A stretch of DNA of 64,000 nt from the NCBI RefSeq assembly GCF_023218075.1, contig NZ_JALPTB010000013.1, positions 51,154-115,153 of the forward strand, read 5' to 3'. Numbering within the stretch: position 1 is the first letter of the stretch; every line of letters begins with the position of its first letter. Shown here piece by piece: positions 9,335 through 17,422 of this stretch. Under the pieces are notes generated by a model, which made no database searches, was not told the DNA's origin, and saw nothing but the letters and a program-made list of their open reading frames with translations. The DNA comes from Rhodococcus sp. HM1. GTDB taxonomy: Bacteria > Actinomycetota > Actinomycetes > Mycobacteriales > Mycobacteriaceae. Position numbers and translations under genes: made by a program.

Positions 9335-10600
9335 TCAGACGGTGTCGTGGACGAGCGTACGCGCAGCACGGGCCCCTCGCGCTTCCTCGAACTCCTCGCC
9401 GGGCTCGGGCTCGACAACCGCCGGTTCCGGACGTGGGCGGCGCTCGATCACGACCGCGGTCTCACGCTGGTCGGACACCCAGGAGGGCGGAAGCGCCAGC
9501 CGGAAGATCTTGCCCCACACCGACGCGACCTGCCGGAGCAGTCCCCCGGTGTTGTAGGGCAGGCCGTGCTTCTCGCACAGAGCCCTCACCTGCGGTGCGA
9601 TCTGCGGGTAGCGGCGGGCCGGCAGATCCGGGAACAGGTGGTGTTCGATCTGGTGGGACAGGTTGCCGGTCATCAGGTGCATCAGCGACGATCCGCTGAT
9701 GTTCGCACTGCCGAGCAACTGGCGCACGTACCACTCGCCACGGGATTCGCCGGCGGTTTCCTCCTGAGTGAACGACTGGACGCCGGACGGGAAGTGCCCG
9801 CAGAAGATGACGGAGAACGCCCACACGTTGCGCACCAGGTTCGCGGTGGCGTTGCCGAGCAGGGTCGGAACGAACAGCGGGCCGCTGAGCAGCGGGAACA
9901 CGACGTAGTCCTTGAGCACCTGCCGGCCGGCCTTGTGCCACCACCCGCGCGCGAGCGGCCCGAGTTCGCGGATGTCGCGTTTGCCTGCCAGCACGCGGTC
10001 GGCCTCGGCGTCGTGCAGCATCACGCCCCACTCGAACACCAACATCAGGACCGCCGCATAGAGCGGGTTGCCCAGGTAGTACGGCTTCCACGGTTGCGCC
10101 GGGTCCATGCGCAGGATGCCGTATCCGATGTCGCGGTCCATGTCGAGGATGTTGGTGTAGGTGTGGTGCACGAAATTGTGCGAGTGCCGCCACTGATCCG
10201 ACGGGCACACCGTATCCCATTCGAAGACAAGAGAATTCAGGGAAGGCTCGCGCATCCAGTCGTACTGGCCGTGCATCACGTTGTGCCCGATCTCCATGTT
10301 GTCGAGAATCTTCGACACGCTCAGCGCGGCGACACCGGCGATCCACGCCGGGGGCAGGAATCCGAGGAACAGCAGGCCACGGCCGGCCACCTCGAATCCC
10401 CTCTGCGCCTTGATGACCCGGTAGATGTATTCGCGGTCCTCGGAGCCGAGCGAGGCGACGGTGCGCTCCCGCAGGGCGTCGAGTTCACGGCCGATCTCGT
10501 CGACCTGATCGCGGCTCAGGATCACCGGATCCGGGTCGGGGTCACGGTTTCCGGACAGGAACGGCAGGAAGGGTATCGCGGGTAGGGACAATCCGAACAT
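9335..10600 (-). CDS. desA3: membrane acyl-CoA delta-9 desaturase (DesA3-like)
   Basis: This is a 421-residue membrane di-iron fatty acyl desaturase. All three histidine clusters are present: HNVMH (106-110), HSHNFVHH (139-146) and HQIEHH (316-321), with hydrophobic segments around 76-98 and 180-260. By comparison with Mtb DesA3 (Rv3229c, 427 aa) it should convert stearoyl- or palmitoyl-CoA to the delta-9 unsaturated product using electrons from a partner reductase. That partner is encoded 42 bp upstream on the same strand. GGAGG five bases before ATG 10600 fixes the start. The operator at 11770-11787 predicts control by unsaturated acyl-CoA. Confidence 0.9.
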   Translation of the reverse strand: MFGLSLPAIPFLPFLSGNRDPDPDPVILSRDQVDEIGRELDALRERTVASLGSEDREYIYRVIKAQRGFEVAGRGLLFLGFLPPAWIAGVAALSVSKILDNMEIGHNVMHGQYDWMREPSLNSLVFEWDTVCPSDQWRHSHNFVHHTYTNILDMDRDIGYGILRMDPAQPWKPYYLGNPLYAAVLMLVFEWGVMLHDAEADRVLAGKRDIRELGPLARGWWHKAGRQVLKDYVVFPLLSGPLFVPTLLGNATANLVRNVWAFSVIFCGHFPSGVQSFTQEETAGESRGEWYVRQLLGSANISGSSLMHLMTGNLSHQIEHHLFPDLPARRYPQIAPQVRALCEKHGLPYNTGGLLRQVASVWGKIFRLALPPSWVSDQRETAVVIERRPRPEPAVVEPEPGEEFEEARGARAARTLVHDTV

Positions 10601-10642
10601 GGTGTCCTCCAATGGTTTCGGGCCGATCGATATCGGCCGCGG

Positions 10643-11740
10643 CTACAGTTCGACCGCGACGTCACCGACCGGGGCGTTGACGCAGATCCGGATGCGCGTG
10701 TCGGGTTCGGCGTCGAGTTCACCGGTGCGGACGTCGCGGGTGCAACCGGATCGGCGGATCGAGGTGCAGGTGTGGCAGATGCCCATGCGGCATCCGTGAT
10801 CGGGTCTCAGACCGGCGGCTTCGGCCTGTTCCAGCAGGGTGGCGCCGGTGTTGTCCGCGACCACGCCGGACGCGGTGAACCTGACCTCGCCGGTGGCGTC
10901 GCTCGTGTCGAGGACAGGAAGGGTGAATTCTTCGGTGCGCAAACGATGTTCGGCGCCGACCTCGCGGTAGACCTCGCGGACGCGTGCGGTCAGACCCGCC
11001 GGTCCGCACGCATAGGTGGGGGTACCGGCGAACCAGGGGACGACGGCGTCGAGGTGTTCGCGGCGGAAACGACCGCGCAGGTGGCCACCGTCCCCGCGGG
11101 TGTAGGCCAGGACGACCTCGACGTTGGCGCGTGCGGCGAGTTCGTCGAGTCGCGCACGTTGCGGCACGTCCGCCGGGGTGCGTGCGTAGTGCAGGAAGGT
11201 GATCGCGCCGGTGTGCCCCTCGTCGGCGAGGGTGTGCAGCATCGACAGCACCGGCGTGATGCCGCTACCGCCGCTGACCAGCAGCAACCGATCCGGACGG
11301 ACCGGCGGGAGAACGAAGTCGCCGTCGGCCGCCCCGAGGTCGACAACGTCACCCGGCCGGGCGCAGTCGTGCAGGTAGCGGGACAACAGACCGTCCGGGT
11401 GGGCCCGCACAGTGAGGACGATCCGGTCGTCGTACTGCGAGTTCGAGGGCGAGTAGCAGCGGGTGTGCCGGACCCCGTCGACGACGACGCCGAGCCGGAT
11501 GTGCTGGCCGGCTTCGAATCGGCAGCGGCGGGCCGGGCGCAGCGTGAGCGTGGCCATCCCGGGCACGGTGCGGTCGATGTCGACGATCCGCGCCCGCGTG
11601 TCCTGTGTGGTGAGGAGCGGATTCAGCAGCTCGAGGTAGCGATCCGGGTGGTGCGGCCAGGACATCAGCCGCAGCGCGCCGGTGACCGCCTTCGTGGTGC
11701 GGCGGGCAGCGATGGTGCGAGTGAGGGGTGAAGCGACCAT
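10643..11740 (-). CDS. NADPH:ferredoxin-type oxidoreductase, electron donor to the desaturase
   Basis: The product is 365 residues, built as an FAD domain, an NAD(P) domain and a C-terminal plant-type 2Fe-2S domain. The flavin motif is HTRCYSPSN (about 92-100). The nucleotide loop is LLVSGGSGITPVLSML (about 150-165). The iron-sulfur ligands are in DHGCRMGICHTC, with a fourth Cys after RRSG (about 310-332). It matches Rv3230c, the reductase partner of DesA3. The ATG at 11740 has GGGAGG upstream. It is the first gene of the reductase-desaturase operon, divergent from the FabR/DesT-like regulator. Confidence 0.9.
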   Translation of the reverse strand: MVASPLTRTIAARRTTKAVTGALRLMSWPHHPDRYLELLNPLLTTQDTRARIVDIDRTVPGMATLTLRPARRCRFEAGQHIRLGVVVDGVRHTRCYSPSNSQYDDRIVLTVRAHPDGLLSRYLHDCARPGDVVDLGAADGDFVLPPVRPDRLLLVSGGSGITPVLSMLHTLADEGHTGAITFLHYARTPADVPQRARLDELAARANVEVVLAYTRGDGGHLRGRFRREHLDAVVPWFAGTPTYACGPAGLTARVREVYREVGAEHRLRTEEFTLPVLDTSDATGEVRFTASGVVADNTGATLLEQAEAAGLRPDHGCRMGICHTCTSIRRSGCTRDVRTGELDAEPDTRIRICVNAPVGDVAVEL

Positions 11741-11769
11741 GGCGGGACCTCCCGACCGATCGGATTTCT

Positions 11770-11787
11770 AGTGCACACTTGTACACT
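11770..11787. promoter_or_regulatory. FabR/DesT-type operator
   Basis: AGTGCACACTTGTACACT is an imperfect palindrome, AGTGyACA-N2-TGTrCACT. It closely resembles, from memory, the 18-bp sites bound by E. coli FabR and Pseudomonas DesT. It lies 30 bp before the reductase start, over its presumed promoter, and about 100 bp before the divergent regulator gene. Confidence 0.65.
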
Positions 11788-11889
11788 GAATCAGTGTTGC
11801 AGCACCCACCCGCCACCTGTCAACACGTGAGTGACCCCCGTTACACGGATTTTCGATTCGCGGATGACGCTCTGCATAGACTCGGACCC

Positions 11890-12531
11890 GTGTCCGTAGT
11901 TCCCGTCCCCGAACCCGCTACCCGGGCCGCCCGCAAGGAACGCACGCGCCGCGCGCTGCTCGACGCCGCACTCGAATTGTCGGCGGATCGGAGTTTCTCC
12001 ACGGTGAGCCTGCGAGAGGTCGCCCGCCGGGCGGGGATCGTCCCCACCGCGTTCTACCGGCATTTCGCCTCGATGGACGAACTCGGCGTCACCCTGGCCG
12101 CCGACACGATGCGCGTGCTCCGGCAGGTGCTGCGCGACGCGCGCCGCGCCCGCAACGCCGGCGACAACGCCCGGGCGTCGTTGGCCGTCCTCGTCGAACA
12201 GATCCGCGCCCACGAGGCCTCGTTCCGCTTCCTCGCGCGCGAACGGCACGGCGGGCCGCCCGAGGTATCCCGCGCCGTCAACGACGAATTGCATTTGCTC
12301 ACAGTGGAACTCGCTGTCGACCTCGGCAGCATGGCGGGGCTCGGCGACTGGAGCGACGACGACCTGGAGATGGCCGCCGCCCTGCTCGTCGTCGCCCTGC
12401 TCGAGGTGGCCGTCGACCTGCTCGCCGTCGAAACGGGCGGACCGGACGAGGCCGCGGTGGTCGCACGCGGTGAGAAGCAGATGCGCCTGATCATTCTCGG
12501 CATGGGGGCCTGGAAACCGGCCCACGAGTGA
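11890..12531 (+). CDS. FabR/DesT-like TetR regulator of unsaturated fatty acid synthesis
   Basis: The product is 213 residues from GTG 11890. The DNA-binding region, ARKERTRRALLDAALELSAD then SLREVARRAG and PTAFYRHFASMDELG (about 15-70), is much closer to E. coli FabR than to a generic TetR protein. FabR/DesT proteins sense acyl-CoA saturation and repress desaturase genes. Divergence from a desaturase operon carrying a FabR-like site supports this role. TAGACT seven bases before GTG, with no ribosome site, indicates a leaderless transcript and decides the start over an ORF extending to 11728. Confidence 0.8.
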   Translation: MSVVPVPEPATRAARKERTRRALLDAALELSADRSFSTVSLREVARRAGIVPTAFYRHFASMDELGVTLAADTMRVLRQVLRDARRARNAGDNARASLAVLVEQIRAHEASFRFLARERHGGPPEVSRAVNDELHLLTVELAVDLGSMAGLGDWSDDDLEMAAALLVVALLEVAVDLLAVETGGPDEAAVVARGEKQMRLIILGMGAWKPAHE

Positions 12532-12554
12532 CCGCTACACCGTACGGTGGCGCC

Positions 12555-13388
12555 ATGTTCGAGATCAGCCGCGTCGCGCTCGGAGACCTCACATTCGACG
12601 TCCGCGTCGCCGGCCCCGACGACGGCCCTCCGCTAGTGCTGCTGCACGGCTTCCCCGAAACCGGGCGCAGCTGGGAACCGGCGGGCCGGTTGCTCGCCGA
12701 CGCGGGCCTGCGGGTGATCGTCCCCGACCAGCGTGGGTACTCCCCCGGCGCCCGGCCCACCGAGGTGTCCGCGTACACGGTCGGTGAACTGGTCGGCGAC
12801 GTCCTCGGCCTGCTCGACAGTTTCGGTATCGAGGCGGCGCACGTAGCCGGGCACGACTTCGGCGCGGTCGTCGGCTGGCATCTCGCGGCGCATCATCCCG
12901 ATCGCGTTCGCACACTCACCGCGGTGTCGGTGCCGCACCCCGGCGCCTACAGCTGGGCGCTGCAGCACGATGCCGACCAGAAGTCCCGCTCCGCGTACAT
13001 CAAGCTGTTCCGGATGGAGGGCACGGCCGAGTCGGCGCTGCTCGACAACGGCGCCCGGCGGCTGCGCGCGATGTACAACCCGATGCCCGATCGCGCTGCC
13101 GTGGACGAGTACGTGCGGGTGCTCACCGTGCCCGGCGCGATGACCGCCGCCCTGAACTGGTACCGCGCGTTGACCAGGGACTTCCGCAGCATTCCGTCGG
13201 TGAAGGTGCCCACCACCTACGTGTGGAGCACCGCCGACGTCGCGGTCGGCCGGGCCGGCGCCGAGCGGTGCGGCGAGTTCACCGAAGCGGACTACGACTT
13301 CGTCGTGCTCGACGACGTGAGCCACTGGATTCCCGAGGAGCAACCGGCGGCACTGGCCGAGTCGATCCGGGCGCGCATCGCGGGCTGA
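12555..13388 (+). CDS. alpha/beta hydrolase, epoxide hydrolase-like
   Basis: The product is 277 residues from ATG 12555, which lies six bases after TACGGT (leaderless pattern). A GTG at 12528, overlapping the regulator stop as GTGA, is the alternative start. The oxyanion motif HGFPE is at about 35-39. The nucleophile elbow GHDFG places Asp101 as nucleophile and DDVSHW places His257 as base. An Asp nucleophile with HGFPE is the epoxide hydrolase/haloalkane dehalogenase pattern rather than an esterase. The substrate is unknown. It follows the FabR-like regulator closely and may be co-transcribed with it. Confidence 0.8.
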   Translation: MFEISRVALGDLTFDVRVAGPDDGPPLVLLHGFPETGRSWEPAGRLLADAGLRVIVPDQRGYSPGARPTEVSAYTVGELVGDVLGLLDSFGIEAAHVAGHDFGAVVGWHLAAHHPDRVRTLTAVSVPHPGAYSWALQHDADQKSRSAYIKLFRMEGTAESALLDNGARRLRAMYNPMPDRAAVDEYVRVLTVPGAMTAALNWYRALTRDFRSIPSVKVPTTYVWSTADVAVGRAGAERCGEFTEADYDFVVLDDVSHWIPEEQPAALAESIRARIAG

Positions 13389-13397
13389 CCGCCGCCC

Positions 13398-13985
13398 TCA
13401 TTCGGTCGGCGTCACCGCTCCCGCGGCCCGGCACAGCAGTTCGAGTTCGCCGACGACCGCGTCGAGCGGTGCCGCACTGCGCTGCGCCTGCGCCAGGATC
13501 AGCCCGCCCTCGAGCGCGCTGACGAGCATCGTCGCGAGGGTCGCCGCGCGGGCCGGGTCGACTCCGTCGCCGACGAGCCGCGCGCCGATCATCTCGGTCC
13601 AGCGGGTGAACGAGACCCCGGCGATGTCGCGTGCCGACGCTTCGGTGCCGAGCGCCGCTGCCACGATCGGGCACCCTGCGACGTAGTCGGTGGCCTCGAG
13701 CACGCGTCGCCACAGGTCGACGATGGACCGGATCGCGGTGACGGTGTCGCCGGAGTCCAGGATCCGCTGGATTCTGTCGGTCAGCTGGTGCGCGGCCGAG
13801 CGCGTGGCTTCCTCGATCAACTGACTCTTGCCGCCGGGAAAGTGGTGGTAGATCGATCCTCGGGGGGCGCCGCTGTGGGCCAGGACATCGGCGAACGAGG
13901 TCGCGGCCACCCCACGTTCCCGCATCAGGGCCACGGCGCTGGCCGTCATCGCCGCGCGCGGTCCCCCGTCCTGTCGCCGTGCCAT
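13398..13985 (-). CDS. TetR/AcrR-family regulator (LmrA/YxaF type)
   Basis: The product is 195 residues from ATG 13985, which has a GGAGGG ribosome site. The helix-turn-helix is ATSFADVLAHSGAPRGSIYH followed by HFPGGKSQL (about 28-58), the form seen in LmrA/YxaF-type repressors. The C-terminal ligand domain is helical. It is divergent from the TesB-like thioesterase gene, with a palindrome between them, so it probably represses that gene and itself. It ends 9 bp from the convergent hydrolase gene. Confidence 0.8.
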   Translation of the reverse strand: MARRQDGGPRAAMTASAVALMRERGVAATSFADVLAHSGAPRGSIYHHFPGGKSQLIEEATRSAAHQLTDRIQRILDSGDTVTAIRSIVDLWRRVLEATDYVAGCPIVAAALGTEASARDIAGVSFTRWTEMIGARLVGDGVDPARAATLATMLVSALEGGLILAQAQRSAAPLDAVVGELELLCRAAGAVTPTE

Positions 13986-14027
13986 GACGCCCTCCTCGAT
14001 CCGATGGGGATTGCCCTCTCGCATTAT

Positions 14028-14041
14028 GTATGTTGTCATAC
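14028..14041. promoter_or_regulatory. candidate TetR operator, GTATG-N4-CATAC
   Basis: A perfect 5-bp inverted repeat with a 4-nt spacer lies in an AT-rich stretch between the divergent TetR and thioesterase genes, where both promoters must be. It is 36 bp before the thioesterase start. Confidence 0.5.
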
Positions 14042-14076
14042 TTAGAAGACCAGTTCCAGGACGTCAGGAGTCCACC

Positions 14077-14925
14077 GTGACCGAACTCGACACCACCCGC
14101 GACACCGACGTCTGCGGAACCGGCACCCACGTCTTCGACGACGCCGTCGCCCTCGTCGCCGCCGACGCACACCGCTACACGGGCCGCACGCACCCGGCGT
14201 ACGCGAACATGGTCGGACCGTTCGGCGGCATCACGGCCGCGACGCTGCTGCGCGCGGTCCAGCAGCATCCCGAGGTTCTCGGCGTTCCCCTCTCGCTCAC
14301 CGTCAACTACTGCGGTGCGCTGGCGGACGGCGACTTCGAGATCGTCGCTCGTCCGGTGCGCACCAACCGCTCCACCCAGCACTGGTCGATCGAGCTCTCG
14401 CAGGACGGGGCGGTTACGACCACCGCGACCGCGGTGTTCGGCACCCGACGCGAGACCTGGTCGTCGACCGAGGCCGTCGCACCCGACGCGCCCCCGGCGC
14501 AGGACGTTGCCCAGCAGTCGCTGCCGGAATTCATCGCCTGGGCGCGCAACTACGAGATGCGTTTCGTCGAGGGCGCGGTGCCAGACCCGGAGACCGGCGA
14601 GCACCCGGATTCGACGACGACGCTGTGGGTGCGGGACACTCCCCCGCGACCGCTGGACTTCGCGGCACTGACCGCGCTGTCCGACGTGTTCTACCCGCGG
14701 GTGTTCCTGCGCCGCGGCCAGTACATGCCCGCCGGAACCGTGTCGCTGACCGTGTACTTCCACGCCGACGAGCACGCCCTGGCCCGCCAGGCCGACGCGT
14801 CCGTCCTCGCGACGGCGCGCGCGCAGCGCTTCGGCAAGGGCTACTTCGATCAGTCCGGCGAGCTGTGGAGCAGCGACGGCGAACTGCTCGCCACCACTCA
14901 CCAGCTGGTCTACTTCAAAGGCTGA
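14077..14925 (+). CDS. TesB-like acyl-CoA thioesterase (4HBT_3 family)
   Basis: The product is 282 residues, the length expected of a two-hotdog TesB-like acyl-CoA thioesterase. The N-terminal hotdog has HPAYANMVGPFGGITAATLL (about 43-62), and the second half has DVFYPRVFLRRGQYMPAGTV then a terminal QRFGKGYFDQSGELW motif. GTG 14077 is preceded by CAGGAG with 6-nt spacing. It is controlled in all likelihood by the divergent TetR protein. Its last 16 bp overlap the end of the convergent transporter gene. The acyl-CoA substrate is not identifiable. Confidence 0.8.
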   Translation: MTELDTTRDTDVCGTGTHVFDDAVALVAADAHRYTGRTHPAYANMVGPFGGITAATLLRAVQQHPEVLGVPLSLTVNYCGALADGDFEIVARPVRTNRSTQHWSIELSQDGAVTTTATAVFGTRRETWSSTEAVAPDAPPAQDVAQQSLPEFIAWARNYEMRFVEGAVPDPETGEHPDSTTTLWVRDTPPRPLDFAALTALSDVFYPRVFLRRGQYMPAGTVSLTVYFHADEHALARQADASVLATARAQRFGKGYFDQSGELWSSDGELLATTHQLVYFKG

Positions 14926-16277
14926 CCACGGCCTCCGGCCTTCAGTGGCTGTCCCACGGCCTCCGGTGCCCGCACGGCCAGCAGCGCCGCGAGGCCGGCG
15001 CCCAGCACCACGAGCAGCCCGGCGATGCCCGCGCGGTCCGTGCCGAAACCCCAGGCGAAGAACCCGAACAACGTCGGCGCCAGGAACGACACCGCCCGGC
15101 CTGTGGTGGCGTAGAGCCCGAACATCTGCCCTTCCCGGCCCGGCGGCGTGATCCGCGCCAGGAAGGTGCGTGCCGACGCCTGCGCGGGCCCGACGAACAG
15201 GCACAAAAGCAGCCCGAAGATCCAGAACAGCAATGGTCCGGACACCGCGAGCAGGACGACGCCGACGACGATCATCGCGGCGAGCGAGACGACGATGACC
15301 GCCTTGGGACCGACCCGGTCGTCGATGCGGCCCGCGACGAGCGCACCGAGCGCGGCCACGACATTGGCCGCGACACCGAACAGCAGCACGTCACCCGTCC
15401 CGATGCCGTAGACGGTCACGGCCAGTACCGCCCCGAACGTGAAGACCCCGGCGAGACCGTCGCGGAACAGCGCCGACGCGCCGAGAAACCAGACGGTGCG
15501 GCGATCCGCGGTCCACAGGTCCCGCAGATCGCGCCACAGCACCCGGTACGCCTCGGTGATGCGGCCCTTTTCGGCACCGGGGTGGACACCGGTCGGCGGC
15601 AGTTCGGGAACAGCGAGCAGCACCGGGATCGCGAAGATCCCGAACCACGCGGCGGCGAGCAGCGCGACCAACCGGATGTTGGTGCCGTCGTCGGTGCTCA
15701 ACCCGAGGAATCCGCGGGTGTCGCCGTCACCGGCGATGAAGCCCGTGTAGCACAACAACAGCAGCACTATTCCACCGAAATAGCCCATGGACCAACCGAA
15801 TCCGGAGACCCGTCCGATGTTCTGCTCGGTGGAGATCTGCCGCAGCATTGCGTTGTACGGCACCTGGGCGAGCTCGACGATCACCGATCCCACACCGAGC
15901 AGCACCAGCCCCAGCCACAGGTAGTGATAGTCGTCGCGCACGAAGTACATCCCGGCCATCGCGGCGACGGTGACGAACGTGAGCACCGCGAGGGAGCGTT
16001 TGCGACGGCCGGTCGCGTCGTAGTGTTGCCCGGAGATCGGCGCGGTGACCGCGATGACGAACCCCGCGATGCCCAGGGCCCAGCCCAACCACGTACTCGC
16101 CGAGACGGTTCCGGGCAGGTCGTCGCCGACGGCGTCGGTGAGATACACGGAGAACACGAAGGTGAGGATCACCGCGTTGAACGCGGCCGATCCCCAGTCC
16201 CACAGGCCCCACGCGAAGACCTGCCGCCGCGTCGTCGCCGTCCCGATTCCCGCCGGCGCGGCCGTGTGTGCGCTCAT
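14910..16277 (-). CDS. MFS transporter, UMF1/Atg22-like
   Basis: The product is 455 residues with about 12 transmembrane helices. The opening FAWGLWDWGSAAFNAVILTF and the first-loop region resemble the UMF1/Atg22-like branch of the major facilitator superfamily. The substrate is unknown. ATG 16277 lies six bases after TAGGCT with no ribosome site, so the mRNA is probably leaderless. The C-terminus ends in a short near-duplication (GQPLK twice within 13 residues), caused by a repeated CCACGGCCTCCGG in the DNA. This sits in the overlap zone with the thioesterase gene, so the exact end may have drifted. Confidence 0.8.
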   Translation of the reverse strand: MSAHTAAPAGIGTATTRRQVFAWGLWDWGSAAFNAVILTFVFSVYLTDAVGDDLPGTVSASTWLGWALGIAGFVIAVTAPISGQHYDATGRRKRSLAVLTFVTVAAMAGMYFVRDDYHYLWLGLVLLGVGSVIVELAQVPYNAMLRQISTEQNIGRVSGFGWSMGYFGGIVLLLLCYTGFIAGDGDTRGFLGLSTDDGTNIRLVALLAAAWFGIFAIPVLLAVPELPPTGVHPGAEKGRITEAYRVLWRDLRDLWTADRRTVWFLGASALFRDGLAGVFTFGAVLAVTVYGIGTGDVLLFGVAANVVAALGALVAGRIDDRVGPKAVIVVSLAAMIVVGVVLLAVSGPLLFWIFGLLLCLFVGPAQASARTFLARITPPGREGQMFGLYATTGRAVSFLAPTLFGFFAWGFGTDRAGIAGLLVVLGAGLAALLAVRAPEAVGQPLKAGGRGQPLK

Positions 16278-16317
16278 GCCCGCAGCCTAAACCGGCACTT
16301 CGAGAACCGCCCCATAT

Positions 16318-16355
16318 GACGGTTGGTGTATCGATATTTCGTTACGCCAACCGTC
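16318..16355. repeat. inverted repeat A flanking the AbiEi-like gene
   Basis: Two 16-bp arms, GACGGTTGGTGTATCG and CGTTACGCCAACCGTC, match at 14 positions around the loop ATATTT. The element touches the stop codon of the AbiEi-like gene. A closely related element in the same orientation lies at 17375-17406. Confidence 0.7.
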
Positions 16356-17250
16356 ATGTCCGTCTTGTACGTGCGCGGGCACGCTCGAAACGCTGTACGA
16401 CGACGTCGAAGTGGTCCAGCTCCACCCAACTCCACCGGATGACCTCGAACCCGAGGTCGCGCAGGGCGTCCTCCCGGAACTTCTCGGCGACGAGGTCACG
16501 CGGGTCGGAGTACTTGCCTGTCCCGTCGAACTCTCCGACGATCCCGAACTCCTCCCAGAAGAAGTCGAGGCGGAAACGGCGACCGTCGCGTGTGACGACC
16601 TCGTGCTGGAGGTGTGGACGGGGCAGACCCGCGTCCTCGATCCGTACCCGCGACAACGACTCGCCGACGCTCTCGCTGCGCGCGTCCAGGAACCCTGCGA
16701 CCGTCCGGGCTCGCGCGATGCCGTTGAGGCCGCAGGCGGAGTCGAGGATGCGCGGTAACGCGGCTGCCGCTGCGGGGTCGCTGCGCAGGAGCGCATCGCC
16801 GATGACGACCGCCTGCGGGCGTGGTGCGGTCCGCGCGACGTCCGAGATCGTCCGCGCCACCGACGTCACCGGCACGTCGTCGACGGTCGCGAGGTCTGCC
16901 TCCGACAACCGCGCCGCATGGAGATGCAATCGTCCCCGCCGTCGTGCGCCCGCGCTCGGTGGCCGCGACACGTGCACACGTGTGAGCGGAAGATTCCATA
17001 CCGGCGCCCCGTGCAGGACCGCGGCGGAGACGTGGCTGATCACGTGTCCCGGGCTCAGCGTCGAGCCGAGATGCCGCGCGAGCACGCGGTGCCGGCCGGT
17101 GTTGTCGAGCGCGTCGTGGTCGCACCTTCGCAGATGGACGCCGTGCGCGATCGGAACCAGTTCACCGCGTCGAAGGTCGCGCGCGATCTCGAAGGCGGAG
17201 ACGCCGGCCGCGAGTAGTTGTGCGCGCGTGAGCACTCGTGGATCCCCCAT
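16354..17250 (-). CDS. solitary AbiEi-like antitoxin domain fused to DUF559-type nuclease-like domain
   Basis: The product is 298 residues from ATG 17250 (an upstream GTG/ATG would add 16). The N-terminus LTRAQLLAAGVSAFEIARDL and PIAHGVHLRR is the winged-helix start of AbiEi-type antitoxins. The middle is the linker domain. The C-terminus RFRLDFFWEEFGIVGEFDG followed by GKYSD (about 228-253) fits a DUF559/PD-(D/E)XK-like nuclease core, with FEVIRWSW near the end. No AbiEii toxin gene is adjacent. Such fused single genes are common in actinobacteria and their role is unresolved. It lies between inverted repeats A and B. Confidence 0.75.
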   Translation of the reverse strand: MGDPRVLTRAQLLAAGVSAFEIARDLRRGELVPIAHGVHLRRCDHDALDNTGRHRVLARHLGSTLSPGHVISHVSAAVLHGAPVWNLPLTRVHVSRPPSAGARRRGRLHLHAARLSEADLATVDDVPVTSVARTISDVARTAPRPQAVVIGDALLRSDPAAAAALPRILDSACGLNGIARARTVAGFLDARSESVGESLSRVRIEDAGLPRPHLQHEVVTRDGRRFRLDFFWEEFGIVGEFDGTGKYSDPRDLVAEKFREDALRDLGFEVIRWSWVELDHFDVVVQRFERARARTRRT

Positions 17251-17374
17251 GCGGGTGATCGTGCCGCAGCGTCCGTCGGCGATTCGCCCGGAGACCACCG
17301 AATCCGCCGCGCCTGTGGACGGAGCAGCTGCCTGTGGACAACTTCCGGATGAGGACTGCGGCGCCCGAAACAGC

Positions 17375-17406
17375 GGGTGGTGTACCAGTATTTCGGTACA
17401 CCAACC
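17375..17406. repeat. inverted repeat B flanking the AbiEi-like gene
   Basis: Arms GGGTGGTGTACC (17375-17386) and GGTACACCAACC (17395-17406) match at 11 of 12 positions around AGTATTTC. It shares the arm sequence, loop bases and orientation with element A at 16318-16355. It lies just beyond the stop of the TetR gene at 17423 and about 125 bp upstream of the AbiEi-like start. Confidence 0.7.
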
Positions 17407-17422
17407 GTCGTTCTCGACCTGT

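Noticed and set aside
16354..17250. Complete AbiE toxin-antitoxin system
   Set aside because: No AbiEii nucleotidyltransferase toxin gene is adjacent; neighbours are TetR and MFS genes. Only the antitoxin-type domain with a nuclease-like fusion is supported.
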